DNA from: an uncultured Gammaproteobacteria bacterium
Lineage (GTDB): Bacteria; Pseudomonadota; Gammaproteobacteria; Diplorickettsiales; Diplorickettsiaceae
Length of the DNA: 35,744 nucleotides
Reading direction: 5' to 3'
NCBI GenBank assembly: GCA_949295795.1
Contig: CASFML010000186.1
Coordinates: 1-35,744 of the forward strand
Shown here: positions 1 through 8,639 of the stretch, one piece after another
Numbering within the stretch: position 1 is the first letter of the stretch
Layout: each line of letters begins with the position of its first letter
Translations under genes and position numbers: made by a program
The notes under the pieces: model-generated
Databases searched by the model: none
Seen by the model: the letters and a program-made list of their open reading frames with translations, nothing else
Told to the model about the DNA's origin: nothing

Positions 1-1
1 A

Positions 2-346
2 ATTAGACGCCAAAGTGTGATAACACTATGTAAGAGTAAAGATGGAAAAAATTGCTCGGGAAATTGGAAAGATGGTTGGATTATTTTAATAAATAACAAT
101 TCAATCTCTTCTACAAATCAAAATGTACTTCGTGTTTTTCCTGCGTTGAGTCATAGGGAGTTTTTGGAATGGCATGGTTTTCATTCAGACAATTATTTGC
201 AGTTATTTCCAGATGGTTCTATTCAAAATGGCCATTTTATTCTCTGTGTTAACAGATTATCAAAGAAAATGTCCCGTTTTATAAAAATAAGTTCCACTGG
301 AAGAATAAGGGTAGAGGGGAGAAACCCACAAAAATCAGGGGTGTAA
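2..346 (+). CDS. Type IV pilin-like protein, FimT/GspH family (5' end outside window)
   Basis: C-terminal part of a minor pseudopilin. The open frame has no stop back to base 2, so the GTG at 17 is probably internal and the N-terminal prepilin helix lies to the left of the window. The visible part has the FimT/GspH C-terminal pattern: a VITLCKS strand, a second cysteine in KNCSGNW, a GW pair, a LFPDGS turn, an FxLC strand and the closing STGRIRV motif. FimT-type proteins are minor components of type IV pili and help DNA uptake in naturally competent gammaproteobacteria (family knowledge). The two cysteines probably form the usual disulfide. A GspH role in type II secretion cannot be excluded from this fragment. 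Confidence 0.75.
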   Translation: MRRQSVITLCKSKDGKNCSGNWKDGWIILINNNSISSTNQNVLRVFPALSHREFLEWHGFHSDNYLQLFPDGSIQNGHFILCVNRLSKKMSRFIKISSTGRIRVEGRNPQKSGV

Positions 347-347
347 T

Positions 348-392
348 GGCTGAAATACTTTTATAATTTAACATAGGCCTCAGCCTTTTTTT
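348..392 (+). terminator. Probable intrinsic terminator after the FimT-like gene
   Basis: GGCTGA at 348-353 can pair with TCAGCC at 380-385, which is followed by seven T residues (386-392). The loop is long (26 nt) and the stem short; a small AGGC/GCCT stem inside is an alternative. It directly follows the stop codon. Confidence 0.45.
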
Positions 393-500
393 AGTGTTTC
401 CGTTCTCAGATATTGTTCTTGCAATGAATTCAAAAAATTCGTATCTTCATGTACTAGTAAATTGCAGCTTCTAGGGTTTAATCAATTTAAATAGTGTGTT

Positions 501-824
501 ATGAAAAAAAATATTCTCTTTATCCCATTAATAATAACTTCAATAAATGCTTATGCTTTAATTCCAGGCTCATTAGGTGATTTATCCGATAAACTTTTAT
601 TGCCCATGTCTTTATTGACCGGCGCATTGTATAATATGAGCTTAGCTATAGGGATAGCTTTACTATTCGGCTCCCTAATCCAATATAAGAACTATCGAAA
701 TAATCCCTCTCAAGTTCCTCTAAGCCGGCCTATTACTTTATTGGTTTTTGGTGTGATTTTAGTGGTGTTACCTATACTTACTAAATTTTCTGAAAGTGCC
801 CTTTTAGTTTCTAGAGTTTCATAA
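501..824 (+). CDS. Small two-helix membrane protein resembling Dot/Icm IcmC/IcmD (DotE/DotP)
   Basis: 107 aa: an N-terminal hydrophobic signal-like helix (residues 1-20), a membrane helix near 44-62, a charged loop with the motif [13 protein letters not shown] (about 66-78), and a second membrane helix near 79-95. A basic loop with NPxQ(V/I)P followed by xxPI and a hydrophobic helix is what I know from the IcmD/DotP-IcmC/DotE group of Dot/Icm type IVB secretion, small inner-membrane proteins of the export machine. It lies outside any visible dot/icm cluster and ends one base before the surE start codon, so the two are probably cotranscribed. No clear Shine-Dalgarno precedes the ATG. It could be a paralogue or a core component moved from its cluster; assignment is by motif only. 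Confidence 0.55.
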   Translation: MKKNILFIPLIITSINAYALIPGSLGDLSDKLLLPMSLLTGALYNMSLAIGIALLFGSLIQYKNYRNNPSQVPLSRPITLLVFGVILVVLPILTKFSESALLVSRVS

Positions 825-825
825 T

Positions 826-1590
826 ATGAAAATTTTGATTAGTAATGACGATGGGGTTCATGCGCCTGGGTTATCAATTTTGGCTAAAGCTTTAGCCCAA
901 ATTGCAGAAGTGACTATTGTGGCCCCTGATAGGGATCGCAGTGGAGCGAGTAATTCGCTAACTTTGCAGCATCCTTTAAGATTAAGATATTTTGATGATA
1001 ATATAATTAGCGTTCAAGGCACTCCAACAGATTGCGTGCATTTAGCCTTAACAGGCTTGTTAAGTGAAGATAAACTTCCTGATATGGTTATATCGGGTAT
1101 TAACGCAGGTTCTAATTTAGGTGAAGATGTTTTTTATTCTGGAACTGTGGCAGCTGCAATGGAAGGACGTTTTTTAGGAATCCCTGCCATTGCTTTTTCT
1201 ATAGCAGGGAATGAACCTATGTATTATTCTACTGCTGCAGAAGTTGCCAAAAGGTTGGTTACCCTCCTATATGAGAAACCAATTCCAGCAAAAACCATAC
1301 TCAACGTAAATATCCCTGATATTCCATTTGATGACTTAAAAGGATATGAGGTGACGCGCTTGGGAACACGTCATAATGCCGACAGGATGACGCCTAGCAA
1401 AGACCCACGAGGACATACTATCTATTGGATTGGTAGCTCCGGAAAGGAAGATGATGCAGGAAAAGGCACTGATTTTTATGCTTTGAGCCAATCCCAAGTT
1501 AGTATTACTCCTTTACAGCTTGATTTAACCCATCATACTGCCAGAGACCAGATCGAAGATTGGATTGTTAAGATGGATACTAGGCTATAA
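826..1590 (+). CDS. surE: 5'/3'-nucleotidase SurE
   Basis: 254 aa, normal length. SurE is a metal-dependent phosphatase that removes phosphate from nucleoside 5'- and 3'-monophosphates and short polyphosphates in the cytosol. The N-terminus has the invariant ILISNDDG with metal ligands D8 and D9, then [10 protein letters not shown] with S39, and [10 protein letters not shown] with N93, followed by [11 protein letters not shown], all SurE signatures. Many gammaproteobacteria have surE-pcm-nlpD-rpoS; here surE is followed by a DedA-type gene and then rpoS, so pcm and nlpD are absent from the locus. The start codon is one base after the stop of the IcmC/D-like gene, which suggests translational coupling. 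Confidence 0.96.
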   Translation: MKILISNDDGVHAPGLSILAKALAQIAEVTIVAPDRDRSGASNSLTLQHPLRLRYFDDNIISVQGTPTDCVHLALTGLLSEDKLPDMVISGINAGSNLGEDVFYSGTVAAAMEGRFLGIPAIAFSIAGNEPMYYSTAAEVAKRLVTLLYEKPIPAKTILNVNIPDIPFDDLKGYEVTRLGTRHNADRMTPSKDPRGHTIYWIGSSGKEDDAGKGTDFYALSQSQVSITPLQLDLTHHTARDQIEDWIVKMDTRL

Positions 1591-1648
1591 GTTATTTTGG
1601 TAGTTTGGTATTTAGTAAATTTTATCTATTATCTAATTGAACTATATA

Positions 1649-2233
1649 ATGAAGTATTTTTCTAAATTTTATGAAAAAATGCTTGCATGGGCGAAGCATG
1701 CCCATGCTCCTTACTATTTGTTTGTTTTAAGTTTTGCCGAGTCTTCTTTTTTTCCTATACCCCCTGATGTAATGTTAGCGCCTATGTCATTAGCTAAGCC
1801 CGAATGTGCATGGCGTTATGCATGTTTGACCACAGTGGCATCTGTTTTAGGCGGGTTATTTGGCTATTGGATAGGGAGTATAGCTTTTGATTGGGTACAC
1901 CCTTATATTTTACATTTTGGCTACGAGAATACTTATCTTAAGATTGAGCATGGCTTTAATCAATGGAATTTTTGGATACTTTTTTTGGCAGGATTTACAC
2001 CCATCCCTTATAAGTTGTTTACCATTGCGGCCGGGGCCTTGCATGTTGCGCTATTACCCTTTATCTTGGGATCATTGGTAGGACGAGGCGCAAGGTTTTT
2101 TTTAGTTGCTTTTTTGATGCGTTGGGGCGGTGTTCATATTGATAAATTATTGCGACATTACATCGATCGGTTATCTTGGTTTGTTCTATTACTAGCGATC
2201 GCTGTTTTTGCCTCTCTTAAAATTTGGGGTTAA
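1649..2233 (+). CDS. DedA/YqaA family membrane protein
   Basis: About 194 aa with four or five membrane segments. The motif ESSFFPIPPDVML near residue 30, followed by GGLFGYWIG and then AGFTPIPYKLFTIAAGAL, is diagnostic of the YqaA branch of the DedA/SNARE-associated family. DedA proteins act in the inner membrane and are linked to lipid-carrier recycling and proton-motive-force homeostasis; the YqaA branch is poorly characterised. The frame opens at a TTG at 1637, but the ATG at 1649 is the more likely start; neither has a clear ribosome binding site. In this part of the surE-rpoS locus other gammaproteobacteria usually carry pcm and nlpD. Confidence 0.88.
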   Translation: MKYFSKFYEKMLAWAKHAHAPYYLFVLSFAESSFFPIPPDVMLAPMSLAKPECAWRYACLTTVASVLGGLFGYWIGSIAFDWVHPYILHFGYENTYLKIEHGFNQWNFWILFLAGFTPIPYKLFTIAAGALHVALLPFILGSLVGRGARFFLVAFLMRWGGVHIDKLLRHYIDRLSWFVLLLAIAVFASLKIWG

Positions 2234-2393
2234 TAAAAGAGAAAAATAGGGATATTTCCTAGATTTCAATGATTATAATTACAATGTGTATTTGGCATAA
2301 ATATTTATACCAATGCTAATGCATACATTCACTAAAACAATCAAAAGTTTTTATTCAGATCAAAGAATTCTTAAACTGTGTTAATAGCCAATG

Positions 2394-2421
2394 TTGTTAT
2401 TAATTACTATCTTTCTATCTA
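2394..2421 (+). promoter_or_regulatory. Possible sigma70-type promoter for rpoS
   Basis: TTGTTA (2394-2399), 16-bp spacer, TATCTA (2416-2421), about 25 bp before the rpoS start. Moderate match in a very AT-rich gap (2234-2446) in which I see no other gene. Confidence 0.3.
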
Positions 2422-2446
2422 GGCTAATTCATCAGGGAGAATTAAT

Positions 2447-3439
2447 ATGGGTAACAAAGGAAGTGCATTTAAAAAAAGAGGAGGTGGAAAAAAGCGAAAT
2501 TCAGATGTGTCTGAGCAAGTATTCGAAACAAGACCAGAAAAATTTTTAGTAAGCCGGGAGCTTGGAGAACCAGAAACCACACCGCATAAGTACACACGTC
2601 GTGATGAAACACTTGGCGCAACCCAATTATATTTAAATGAAATAGGATTTTCCCCTTTATTAACGGCCGAAGAAGAAGTTTACTATGCACGCCTTATTGC
2701 AAAAGGTGATCAAGATGCCCGTAAACGGATGATAGAAAGCAATTTACGCTTGGTGGTAAAAATAGCCAGACATTATAATAATCGAGGATTACAATTTTTA
2801 GATCTTATAGAGGAAGGTAATTTAGGATTAATGCATGCAGTCGAAAAATTTGACCCAGAACGAGGGTTTCGTTTTTCAACCTATGCGACCTGGTGGGTGC
2901 GTCAAGCCATAGAGCGGGCTATTATGAATCAAGCGAGAACAGTTCGTTTACCTATCCATGTGGTTAAGGAATTGAACGTATATTTACAAGCGGCAAGAGA
3001 ATTGACACAGAAATTAGATCATAAGCCTACTTCAGATGAGATCGCTAAGTGGTTAGATCGACCTTTTGAAGAAGTTGAGCGGATGCTTGGCTTAAATGAA
3101 CATATAACATCTGTTGATGCTCCAGCCAGTAGCGAGGCGGACAAACCTTTGCTTGAAACGCTATCTGATAATCGTGAAAATGATCCTGAACATATCTTAG
3201 AGGGAGAAAATTTACGTAAACGTTTGGAGGGTTGGCTCAAGCAATTGTCAACCAATCAACGTGAGGTTATTGCGCGTCGTTATGGGTTATTGGGTTGTGA
3301 TCGCATGACATTAGAAGAAGTTGGTGAAGTAATTGGACTGACTCGAGAGAGAGTTCGTCAAATTCAGGTTGAAGGTTTAAAGACCTTACGAAAAATTATG
3401 GAGAAACAAGGATTTTTTTCCAATTTGCTTTATGATTAA
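2447..3439 (+). CDS. rpoS: RNA polymerase sigma factor RpoS
   Basis: 330 aa, normal for RpoS. Order: a Gly/Lys-rich N-terminus (residues 1-17); region 1.2 with [15 protein letters not shown]; region 2 with [12 protein letters not shown], the core-binding segment [20 protein letters not shown] and the [17 protein letters not shown] -10 recognition helix; region 3; region 4 with the helix-turn-helix [18 protein letters not shown]. The single-domain layout and absence of a long region 1.1 separate it from RpoD; the surE neighbourhood supports RpoS over RpoH. AGGGAGA precedes the ATG at good spacing. In Legionella and Coxiella RpoS controls the shift between replicating and transmissive or resting forms (family knowledge), so it may govern developmental state here too. 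Confidence 0.95.
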   Translation: MGNKGSAFKKRGGGKKRNSDVSEQVFETRPEKFLVSRELGEPETTPHKYTRRDETLGATQLYLNEIGFSPLLTAEEEVYYARLIAKGDQDARKRMIESNLRLVVKIARHYNNRGLQFLDLIEEGNLGLMHAVEKFDPERGFRFSTYATWWVRQAIERAIMNQARTVRLPIHVVKELNVYLQAARELTQKLDHKPTSDEIAKWLDRPFEEVERMLGLNEHITSVDAPASSEADKPLLETLSDNRENDPEHILEGENLRKRLEGWLKQLSTNQREVIARRYGLLGCDRMTLEEVGEVIGLTRERVRQIQVEGLKTLRKIMEKQGFFSNLLYD

Positions 3440-3473
3440 TTTTTTTTAAATAAAAATAAAATAGTTTATAAAT

Positions 3474-4004
3474 ATGAAATGTTTATTGAATTATAAATAT
3501 AGTCTCTCTTATATTATTTTAATAGTTTTACTGAATACCTTATTTGCTTATATTCCATTAATGCAAATATTTAGTACTGAAATCTCTCCTATGGATTGGA
3601 CGGTGGGGGTTGTCTATGTATTGCGCGACTTTGCTCAACGGGAATTAGAGCATAAGGTAATTTTCGCCATGTTTATCGGAAGTTTAATTAGTTACGTCTT
3701 AGCGGGCAAGGATTTAGCGATTGCAAGCATGAGTGCTTTTTTAATTGCAGAATTTGTAGATTGGTCCGTGTATACCTTTACTAAACGACCTTTATCTCAG
3801 CGTATACTTTGGTCTGCCAGTCTAAGCGCACCTATTGATAGTAGTGTTTTTCTATGGATTATCCATCAATTAAATGGGTTAGCAGTCCTTGTCCTGTCAT
3901 TAGCAAAAATTTTGGGTGTATTGTTTGTTTGGTATGGTTGGCGTAATCGTGAAAAACGCACAATGAGAGATGCTTTAGATATACTGACTGTTAATCATAA
4001 TTAG
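3474..4004 (+). CDS. VUT family (DUF165) protein, probable queuosine-precursor transporter
   Basis: 176 aa, about five membrane segments. An early helix (residues 10-30), then WTVGVVYVLRDFAQRELEHK, which matches the fold and the LRD-x-xQR motif of the short VUT/YhhQ-type proteins, then an AEFVDWSVYTFTKRPL segment where the family has its conserved acidic/aromatic helix, and SAPIDSSVFLWI. VUT/YhhQ proteins import preQ0/preQ1 for queuosine tRNA modification. It starts 34 bp after rpoS and may be cotranscribed with it. The exact substrate cannot be read from the sequence. Confidence 0.75.
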   Translation: MKCLLNYKYSLSYIILIVLLNTLFAYIPLMQIFSTEISPMDWTVGVVYVLRDFAQRELEHKVIFAMFIGSLISYVLAGKDLAIASMSAFLIAEFVDWSVYTFTKRPLSQRILWSASLSAPIDSSVFLWIIHQLNGLAVLVLSLAKILGVLFVWYGWRNREKRTMRDALDILTVNHN

Positions 4005-4053
4005 TTATGAAACCTTTCTTTTAAATTAATATAAAGCGCTGTAAAATCATTTA

Positions 4054-5373
4054 TTATTTCAGTATTTTTTTTATTGATATTTCAGTAATGTCACGCAATT
4101 TTTCTAAAATATCTAAAGGAGTATTTAAAGGGGGTAACCAATAAATTGTATTTCCTAAAGGACGTAACCAAGCACCCATTTCTAGTGCTTTCTGAAAAAT
4201 TTGATATCCAATGCGCATTTTTTTTTCTTTTTCTGTTAGGTTTAAATCAGCTGCAATAACTGCACCAATCGATCGAATATTAGTTAATCTTTGTGTATTA
4301 GCATTTATCTCCTGCATAAATTTTTTTAAAAAAATTTCTTTTTCTTGTACTTGTTGGAATATTTTTTCATCTTCTAAAATATTTAGGCATTCTAGTGCTA
4401 TGGACGCGGCTAAGGCATTACCACTAAATGTATGGGAATGTAAAAAACCTTTTCCAGAAGAATATTCATCATAAAATAAAGTATAAATTTCAGTGTGCGT
4501 TAATACTGCGCTCATGGGTAACCAACCCGAGGTTAAACCTTTACTTAAGCAAATAAAATCAGGTTTTATTTGTGCATGTTCACACGCTAAGCCTCGTCCA
4601 GTCCTACCTAATCCTGTCATGATTTCATCGGCAATCAAATAAATACCCTGAGCTTGGGTCCATATACGCAAGCGTCGAAGAAAATCTTGACTATAGATTT
4701 TCATTCCCCCTGCCCCCTGGACTATTGGCTCAACGATGATAGCCGCTAAATTTAAGGCTTGTTTTTCTAACTGATTTTCGATGTCAGGCCAAATAGATGA
4801 ACAATCATTCCAGAGGGGGTCAGCACTAGAATTCACATACGGTACATTTTGAATAAAATTAGGTTTTATTAAATGGGCCTCATAGGCTTTTCGATAAAGA
4901 CCTAGATCGCTAAGCCCTAAGGCCATAAAAGTTTCACCATGATAGCCATTTTGCAGGGAAGTAAATTGGATACGTTGAATTTGACCAAGTAATTGTTGGG
5001 CATGCAGGCTCATTTTTAGCGCAATCTCAACCGCCGAAGAACCTTCACTCGCATAAAATACCTTATTTAATCCCGGACAAAGAGTACTTAATTTTTCAGA
5101 GAGTTGGATGATAATTTCATAGGTACTGTTGGCAAATATCACATGCTCAAAGTAATCTAACTGGGTTTTGAGGGCATTTTTTAAGCGAGGATGATTATGT
5201 CCGAGCGATTTGCACCACCAACTAGAAATGGCATCAATTATTCGTCTGCCATCGGTCAGTTCTATATAAGAACCCTGGGCTTTTTTGATAATTAACGGTG
5301 GAAAGGCTTCATAATCCTTCATTTGTGAGCAAGGATGCCAAATATGTTGCTGGTCGCGATTGATAAGATCCAT
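4054..5373 (-). CDS. bioA: Adenosylmethionine-8-amino-7-oxononanoate aminotransferase BioA
   Basis: 439 aa PLP-dependent class III aminotransferase that converts KAPA to DAPA using SAM as amino donor, the third step of biotin ring assembly. Visible signatures: HIWHPCSQMKDY at residues 10-21 (substrate-site Trp and Tyr typical of BioA), ISSWWCKSLGHNHP near 49-62, GSSAVEIALKM, NGYHGET at 142-148, the cofactor aspartate in LIADEIMTGLGRTG (246-259) and the Schiff-base lysine K278 in CLSKGLTSGWLPM. SAM as donor ties it to the metK gene in the same window. It is divergent from the UbiA-like gene and bioBFCD, with a 110-bp gap that shows no clear BirA-type operator. No strong Shine-Dalgarno is seen. 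Confidence 0.96.
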   Translation of the reverse strand: MDLINRDQQHIWHPCSQMKDYEAFPPLIIKKAQGSYIELTDGRRIIDAISSWWCKSLGHNHPRLKNALKTQLDYFEHVIFANSTYEIIIQLSEKLSTLCPGLNKVFYASEGSSAVEIALKMSLHAQQLLGQIQRIQFTSLQNGYHGETFMALGLSDLGLYRKAYEAHLIKPNFIQNVPYVNSSADPLWNDCSSIWPDIENQLEKQALNLAAIIVEPIVQGAGGMKIYSQDFLRRLRIWTQAQGIYLIADEIMTGLGRTGRGLACEHAQIKPDFICLSKGLTSGWLPMSAVLTHTEIYTLFYDEYSSGKGFLHSHTFSGNALAASIALECLNILEDEKIFQQVQEKEIFLKKFMQEINANTQRLTNIRSIGAVIAADLNLTEKEKKMRIGYQIFQKALEMGAWLRPLGNTIYWLPPLNTPLDILEKLRDITEISIKKILK

Positions 5374-5483
5374 AAAATAGAGTAAAAAAGAAGCTAGTAA
5401 AACATAAAAATGACTGAAAATGCCAATAAGCCTTACTGGAAAAATGGCTCAATCTGAAGAATAAGTAAATTTCGAGAAAGATT

Positions 5484-6407
5484 GTGTTAAATAAAAAGAA
5501 CAAAATAAAGTTAAAAGCCTGTATCAAGGCGATACGACCTTATCATGCCTTAAAAAATATCTTAATATTTGTACCCATTTTTGTTGGGCACCAATATTTT
5601 AATGTTGTTGCCCTAAAAAATTGTTTTTTAGGGTTTTTGGTTTTTTGTCTATTAGCTTCAAGTGCTTATATTATTAATGATTTACATGATTTAGAAAATG
5701 ATAAAAAACATAGTAAAAAGCAAAAAAGACCTTTTGCTTCAGGAAAATTATCCTGTAGAACAGGTTATTTACTTGCTCCATTATTAACTATAACTGCTTT
5801 AATTTTTACAATATCATTACCTTTAAATTTCTTAATAATTGCAATAACTTATTATTGCTTAACCTTGTTTTATACATTTTTTATTAAACAAATAAAATGG
5901 TTAGATGTTATTCTTCTTGCTTTTTTATTTTCCATGCGAGTATTTGCAGGAATGACTTTAATAGTAAATGGATTTTCGTTTTGGTTGATTTTTTTCGTAT
6001 TATCTCTATTTTTTAGTTTATCATTACTTAAACGATATGCTGAGCTTGCAACGATACAAACCAAAAATGAATTATCTATTTTTGGTAGAGCTTACACAGT
6101 AAAGGATAAAACAAAAATAGCTTTATTAGGATATATAGGTGGTTATTTGTCAGTTTTGGTCTTCACCTTCTATATTTATTCTGAAAAAGCACAGCTATTT
6201 TATAAAGCACCTTTGTTGCTATGGTTAATTAGTCCTTGTCTATTTATTTGGCTTAATCAAATGTGGCAGTTTGCTCAAGAAGGGAAAATCAACGATGATC
6301 CGGTAATATTTACGGTCAAGAACAAAAGCAGCTGGATTTTTTTACTGTTAATACTAATTTTTAGTTTGTTGGCAACAGAGATTAAGCTTCCATTTTACAC
6401 CTTATAA
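5484..6407 (+). CDS. UbiA-family polyprenyl transferase, DPPR-synthase-like
   Basis: 307 aa integral membrane protein, about eight or nine helices. The prenyl-diphosphate-binding motif is YIINDLHDLENDKKH (about residues 62-76; N-D-x-x-D-x-x-x-D), followed by KRPFASGKLS. The opening RPYHALKNILIFVP and the later LLKRYAEL ... FGRAYTVKD pattern are like the decaprenyl-phosphate phosphoribosyltransferase branch rather than ubiquinone-type UbiA. Those enzymes attach a sugar phosphate to a polyprenyl phosphate for cell-envelope polysaccharide, but the acceptor here is unknown. It uses GTG (5484). It sits between bioA and bioB without a known biotin role; the bioB promoter lies downstream of it, so it need not belong to the biotin operon. 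Confidence 0.8.
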   Translation: MLNKKNKIKLKACIKAIRPYHALKNILIFVPIFVGHQYFNVVALKNCFLGFLVFCLLASSAYIINDLHDLENDKKHSKKQKRPFASGKLSCRTGYLLAPLLTITALIFTISLPLNFLIIAITYYCLTLFYTFFIKQIKWLDVILLAFLFSMRVFAGMTLIVNGFSFWLIFFVLSLFFSLSLLKRYAELATIQTKNELSIFGRAYTVKDKTKIALLGYIGGYLSVLVFTFYIYSEKAQLFYKAPLLLWLISPCLFIWLNQMWQFAQEGKINDDPVIFTVKNKSSWIFLLLILIFSLLATEIKLPFYTL

Positions 6408-6423
6408 GGTTTTATTTGAGAAG

Positions 6424-6452
6424 TTGACAATGCCCGGTATTCATTTTATTTT
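6424..6452 (+). promoter_or_regulatory. Sigma70-type promoter for bioBFCD
   Basis: Consensus TTGACA (6424-6429), 17-bp spacer, TATTTT (6447-6452), about 28 bp upstream of the bioB start and downstream of the UbiA-like stop. I see no BirA operator palindrome (TTGTAAACC / GGTTTACAA type) over it. Confidence 0.5.
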
Positions 6453-6480
6453 GGCAAGTTTGTGATTTTAAGAAATTATT

Positions 6481-7461
6481 ATGTTAAGTCCTGAAATCCG
6501 TCATAATTGGACACGTGAACAAATTCATGTGCTTTTCCAATATTCTTTTAATGATTTGATTTATCGCGCACATTCTGTTCATCGACTATCTTTTCAAGCT
6601 AATGCCGTTCAGATTAGTAGTTTACTTAATGTAAAAACGGGTTTATGTCCTGAAGATTGTTCGTATTGCCCTCAGAGTGGTCACTACAACACTGGACTAA
6701 AGAAAGAACCCTTAATGACTCTAGAGCAAGTGAAAATTGCCGCTAAAAAAGCAAAAGAAAAGGGTGCGGGCCGATTTTGTATCGCGGCTGCATGGCGTAG
6801 TCCGCCTAAAAAAGAATTCAATAATATATTAGAAATGGTTTCTGCTATCAAAGCATTGGATTTGGAAGCTTGCGCTACATTAGGTATGCTCAGTAAAGAA
6901 CAAGCTATGCAATTATCTGATGCGGGTTTAGATTATTACAACCATAATCTAGATACTTCGCCAGAGTATTACAAAACAATCATTTCAACACGAACTTATC
7001 AAGAACGTCTAGAAACTTTAGCTTGTGTTCGAGCAGCAGGGATAAAGGTTTGCTGTGGTGGAATTATTGGCATGGGAGAGACACAAGAGGATCGAATAGG
7101 TCTTTTACAACAGCTAGCTAATCTACCTGAACATCCTAGAAGTGTGACATTAAATAAGTTAATTCCTATTTTTGGTACTCCTTTAGCAAATAAGCCCGCA
7201 GTAGATTCGTTTGAATTTATTCGCGTTGTTGCAGTAGCGCGTATCATGTTACCAACAAGTATGATTCGCTTGTCGGCTGGGCGGGATAGCTTGAGTGAAG
7301 AAGCGCAAGCGTTGTGTTTTTTTGCTGGCGCTAATTCTATACATTACGGAGAGAAATTATTAACAACAGAAAATATTACACCTGACCAGGATAACGCATT
7401 GTTGAAAAAACTGGGATTGGAGCCTGTATTGCTTGATACCGAATTGGCTGCATGTCATTAA
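6481..7461 (+). CDS. bioB: Biotin synthase BioB
   Basis: 326 aa radical-SAM enzyme that inserts sulfur into dethiobiotin, the last step of biotin synthesis. The SAM-cluster motif CPEDCSYC gives C56, C60 and C63; YNHNLDTSPEYY, GGIIGMGE and the late LSAGRDSLSEE motif, carrying the arginine near the auxiliary [2Fe-2S] cluster, are all typical. Length is normal. First gene of the tight bioB-bioF-bioC-bioD run, with its own promoter; its end overlaps bioF by 10 nt. Confidence 0.97.
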   Translation: MLSPEIRHNWTREQIHVLFQYSFNDLIYRAHSVHRLSFQANAVQISSLLNVKTGLCPEDCSYCPQSGHYNTGLKKEPLMTLEQVKIAAKKAKEKGAGRFCIAAAWRSPPKKEFNNILEMVSAIKALDLEACATLGMLSKEQAMQLSDAGLDYYNHNLDTSPEYYKTIISTRTYQERLETLACVRAAGIKVCCGGIIGMGETQEDRIGLLQQLANLPEHPRSVTLNKLIPIFGTPLANKPAVDSFEFIRVVAVARIMLPTSMIRLSAGRDSLSEEAQALCFFAGANSIHYGEKLLTTENITPDQDNALLKKLGLEPVLLDTELAACH

Positions 7462-8639
7462 CTTTTGAGCAAGCATTAAATCTACATAAACAAAAAGGAT
7501 TATTTAGAGAACGCAAAGTCTTGCAGAGTATGCAGCGTTATGAGGGTAAAATTTTTTGTTCTTTTTCTTCTAATGATTATTTAGGTTTATCCAAACATCC
7601 GACTATTATTAAAGCTTTTAAACAGGCTGCGGATGACTTTGGAGTCGGTAGTGGTGCATCGCATTTTCTGGGAGCATATAATCATTTTCATCAGGAGCTT
7701 GAGTTTGCCTTAGCTGAATTTCTTAATTTCCCCCAAGTTTTAGTATTTTCTACAGGATATATGGCAAATTTGGGAATTTTAGGAAGTTTATTGCAAAAAA
7801 GAGCCGCAGTATTTGCTGATAAATTAAGTCATGCTTCTTTAATCGATGGGGCAAGATTAAATACTAATTTATTTAAACGTTATCCACATAATAATCTTAC
7901 TCAACTGGAAAAACATTTAGTACAATGTACTTCTAGACAAAAATTTATTATGACGGATGGTGTATTTAGTATGGACGGTGATATGGCCCTATTGCCATCC
8001 CTAATTGAAATAGCTCAGAAATATTCATCTATATTATTAGTGGATGATGCGCATGGCGTAGGGGTTTTAGGAAAAAAAGGAAAAGGTATTTGTGAGCTTT
8101 TTCAATGTAAGCCTGATATTTTATCAGGGGGTTTTGGTAAGGCTTTTGGGTGTTTTGGCGGATTTGTAGCATCGAATGAGGTTATCATTGAAAACCTCAT
8201 TCAATTTGCTCGTCCTTATATGTATACCACCGCTTTGCCTCCGGCTTTAGCTAAAGCCGCCTATACGAGTTTATTATTATTACAAACAGAAAGTTGGCGC
8301 AGAGAGAAATTACAGAGTTTAATTACTTATTTTAAGCAGATGGCAAAGCAGTTAGAATTACCGATTTTGCCTTCTCAGACGCCGATCCAGCCCATTTTAT
8401 TAAGGAATACGGAGCAAACTCTAGCACTTTCAGCCTATTTATTGCAAAATGGCATTTTGGTTAATGCTATTCGACCCCCAACGGTTCCAGAAAATACTTC
8501 ACGACTACGAATTAGTTTATCTGCGTTACATTCGGAAAATGAAATTGACAGATTGTTAGAGCATATAGCTTTGGGTCTAAAATTGATAAAAATAAATGAT
8601 AATCCAGTTAGAGCAAACACAAATTTCCCAGCGCTTTAA
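7452..8639 (+). CDS. bioF: 8-amino-7-oxononanoate synthase BioF
   Basis: 395 aa PLP enzyme of the alpha-oxoamine synthase family; it condenses pimeloyl-ACP (or -CoA) with L-alanine to KAPA. Seen: SSNDYLGLSKHP (39-50), GSGASHFLGAYNHFHQELE, FSTGYMANLG (cofactor-stacking segment), VDDAHGVGVLG (197-207) and the Schiff-base lysine in SGGFGKAFGCFGG (K230). The start codon lies inside the end of bioB and its own end overlaps bioC by 44 nt, so the three are almost certainly one transcript. Confidence 0.96.
   Translation: MSLTFEQALNLHKQKGLFRERKVLQSMQRYEGKIFCSFSSNDYLGLSKHPTIIKAFKQAADDFGVGSGASHFLGAYNHFHQELEFALAEFLNFPQVLVFSTGYMANLGILGSLLQKRAAVFADKLSHASLIDGARLNTNLFKRYPHNNLTQLEKHLVQCTSRQKFIMTDGVFSMDGDMALLPSLIEIAQKYSSILLVDDAHGVGVLGKKGKGICELFQCKPDILSGGFGKAFGCFGGFVASNEVIIENLIQFARPYMYTTALPPALAKAAYTSLLLLQTESWRREKLQSLITYFKQMAKQLELPILPSQTPIQPILLRNTEQTLALSAYLLQNGILVNAIRPPTVPENTSRLRISLSALHSENEIDRLLEHIALGLKLIKINDNPVRANTNFPAL

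Noticed and set aside
2372-2387. TTAAA and TTAAT elements upstream of rpoS considered as a PmrA site
   Set aside because: The half-sites are 10 rather than 11 bases apart and poor matches; similarly the TTAAT/TTAAA pair near 480 has a spacing of 9.
5410-5456. Short ATG frame of about 15 codons in the bioA-UbiA gap
   Set aside because: No ribosome binding site and no match to a leader peptide; too short to support.
6408-6480. BirA operator search at bioB
   Set aside because: No TTGTAAACC/GGTTTACAA-type palindrome is present, so BirA control of this locus is not supported.
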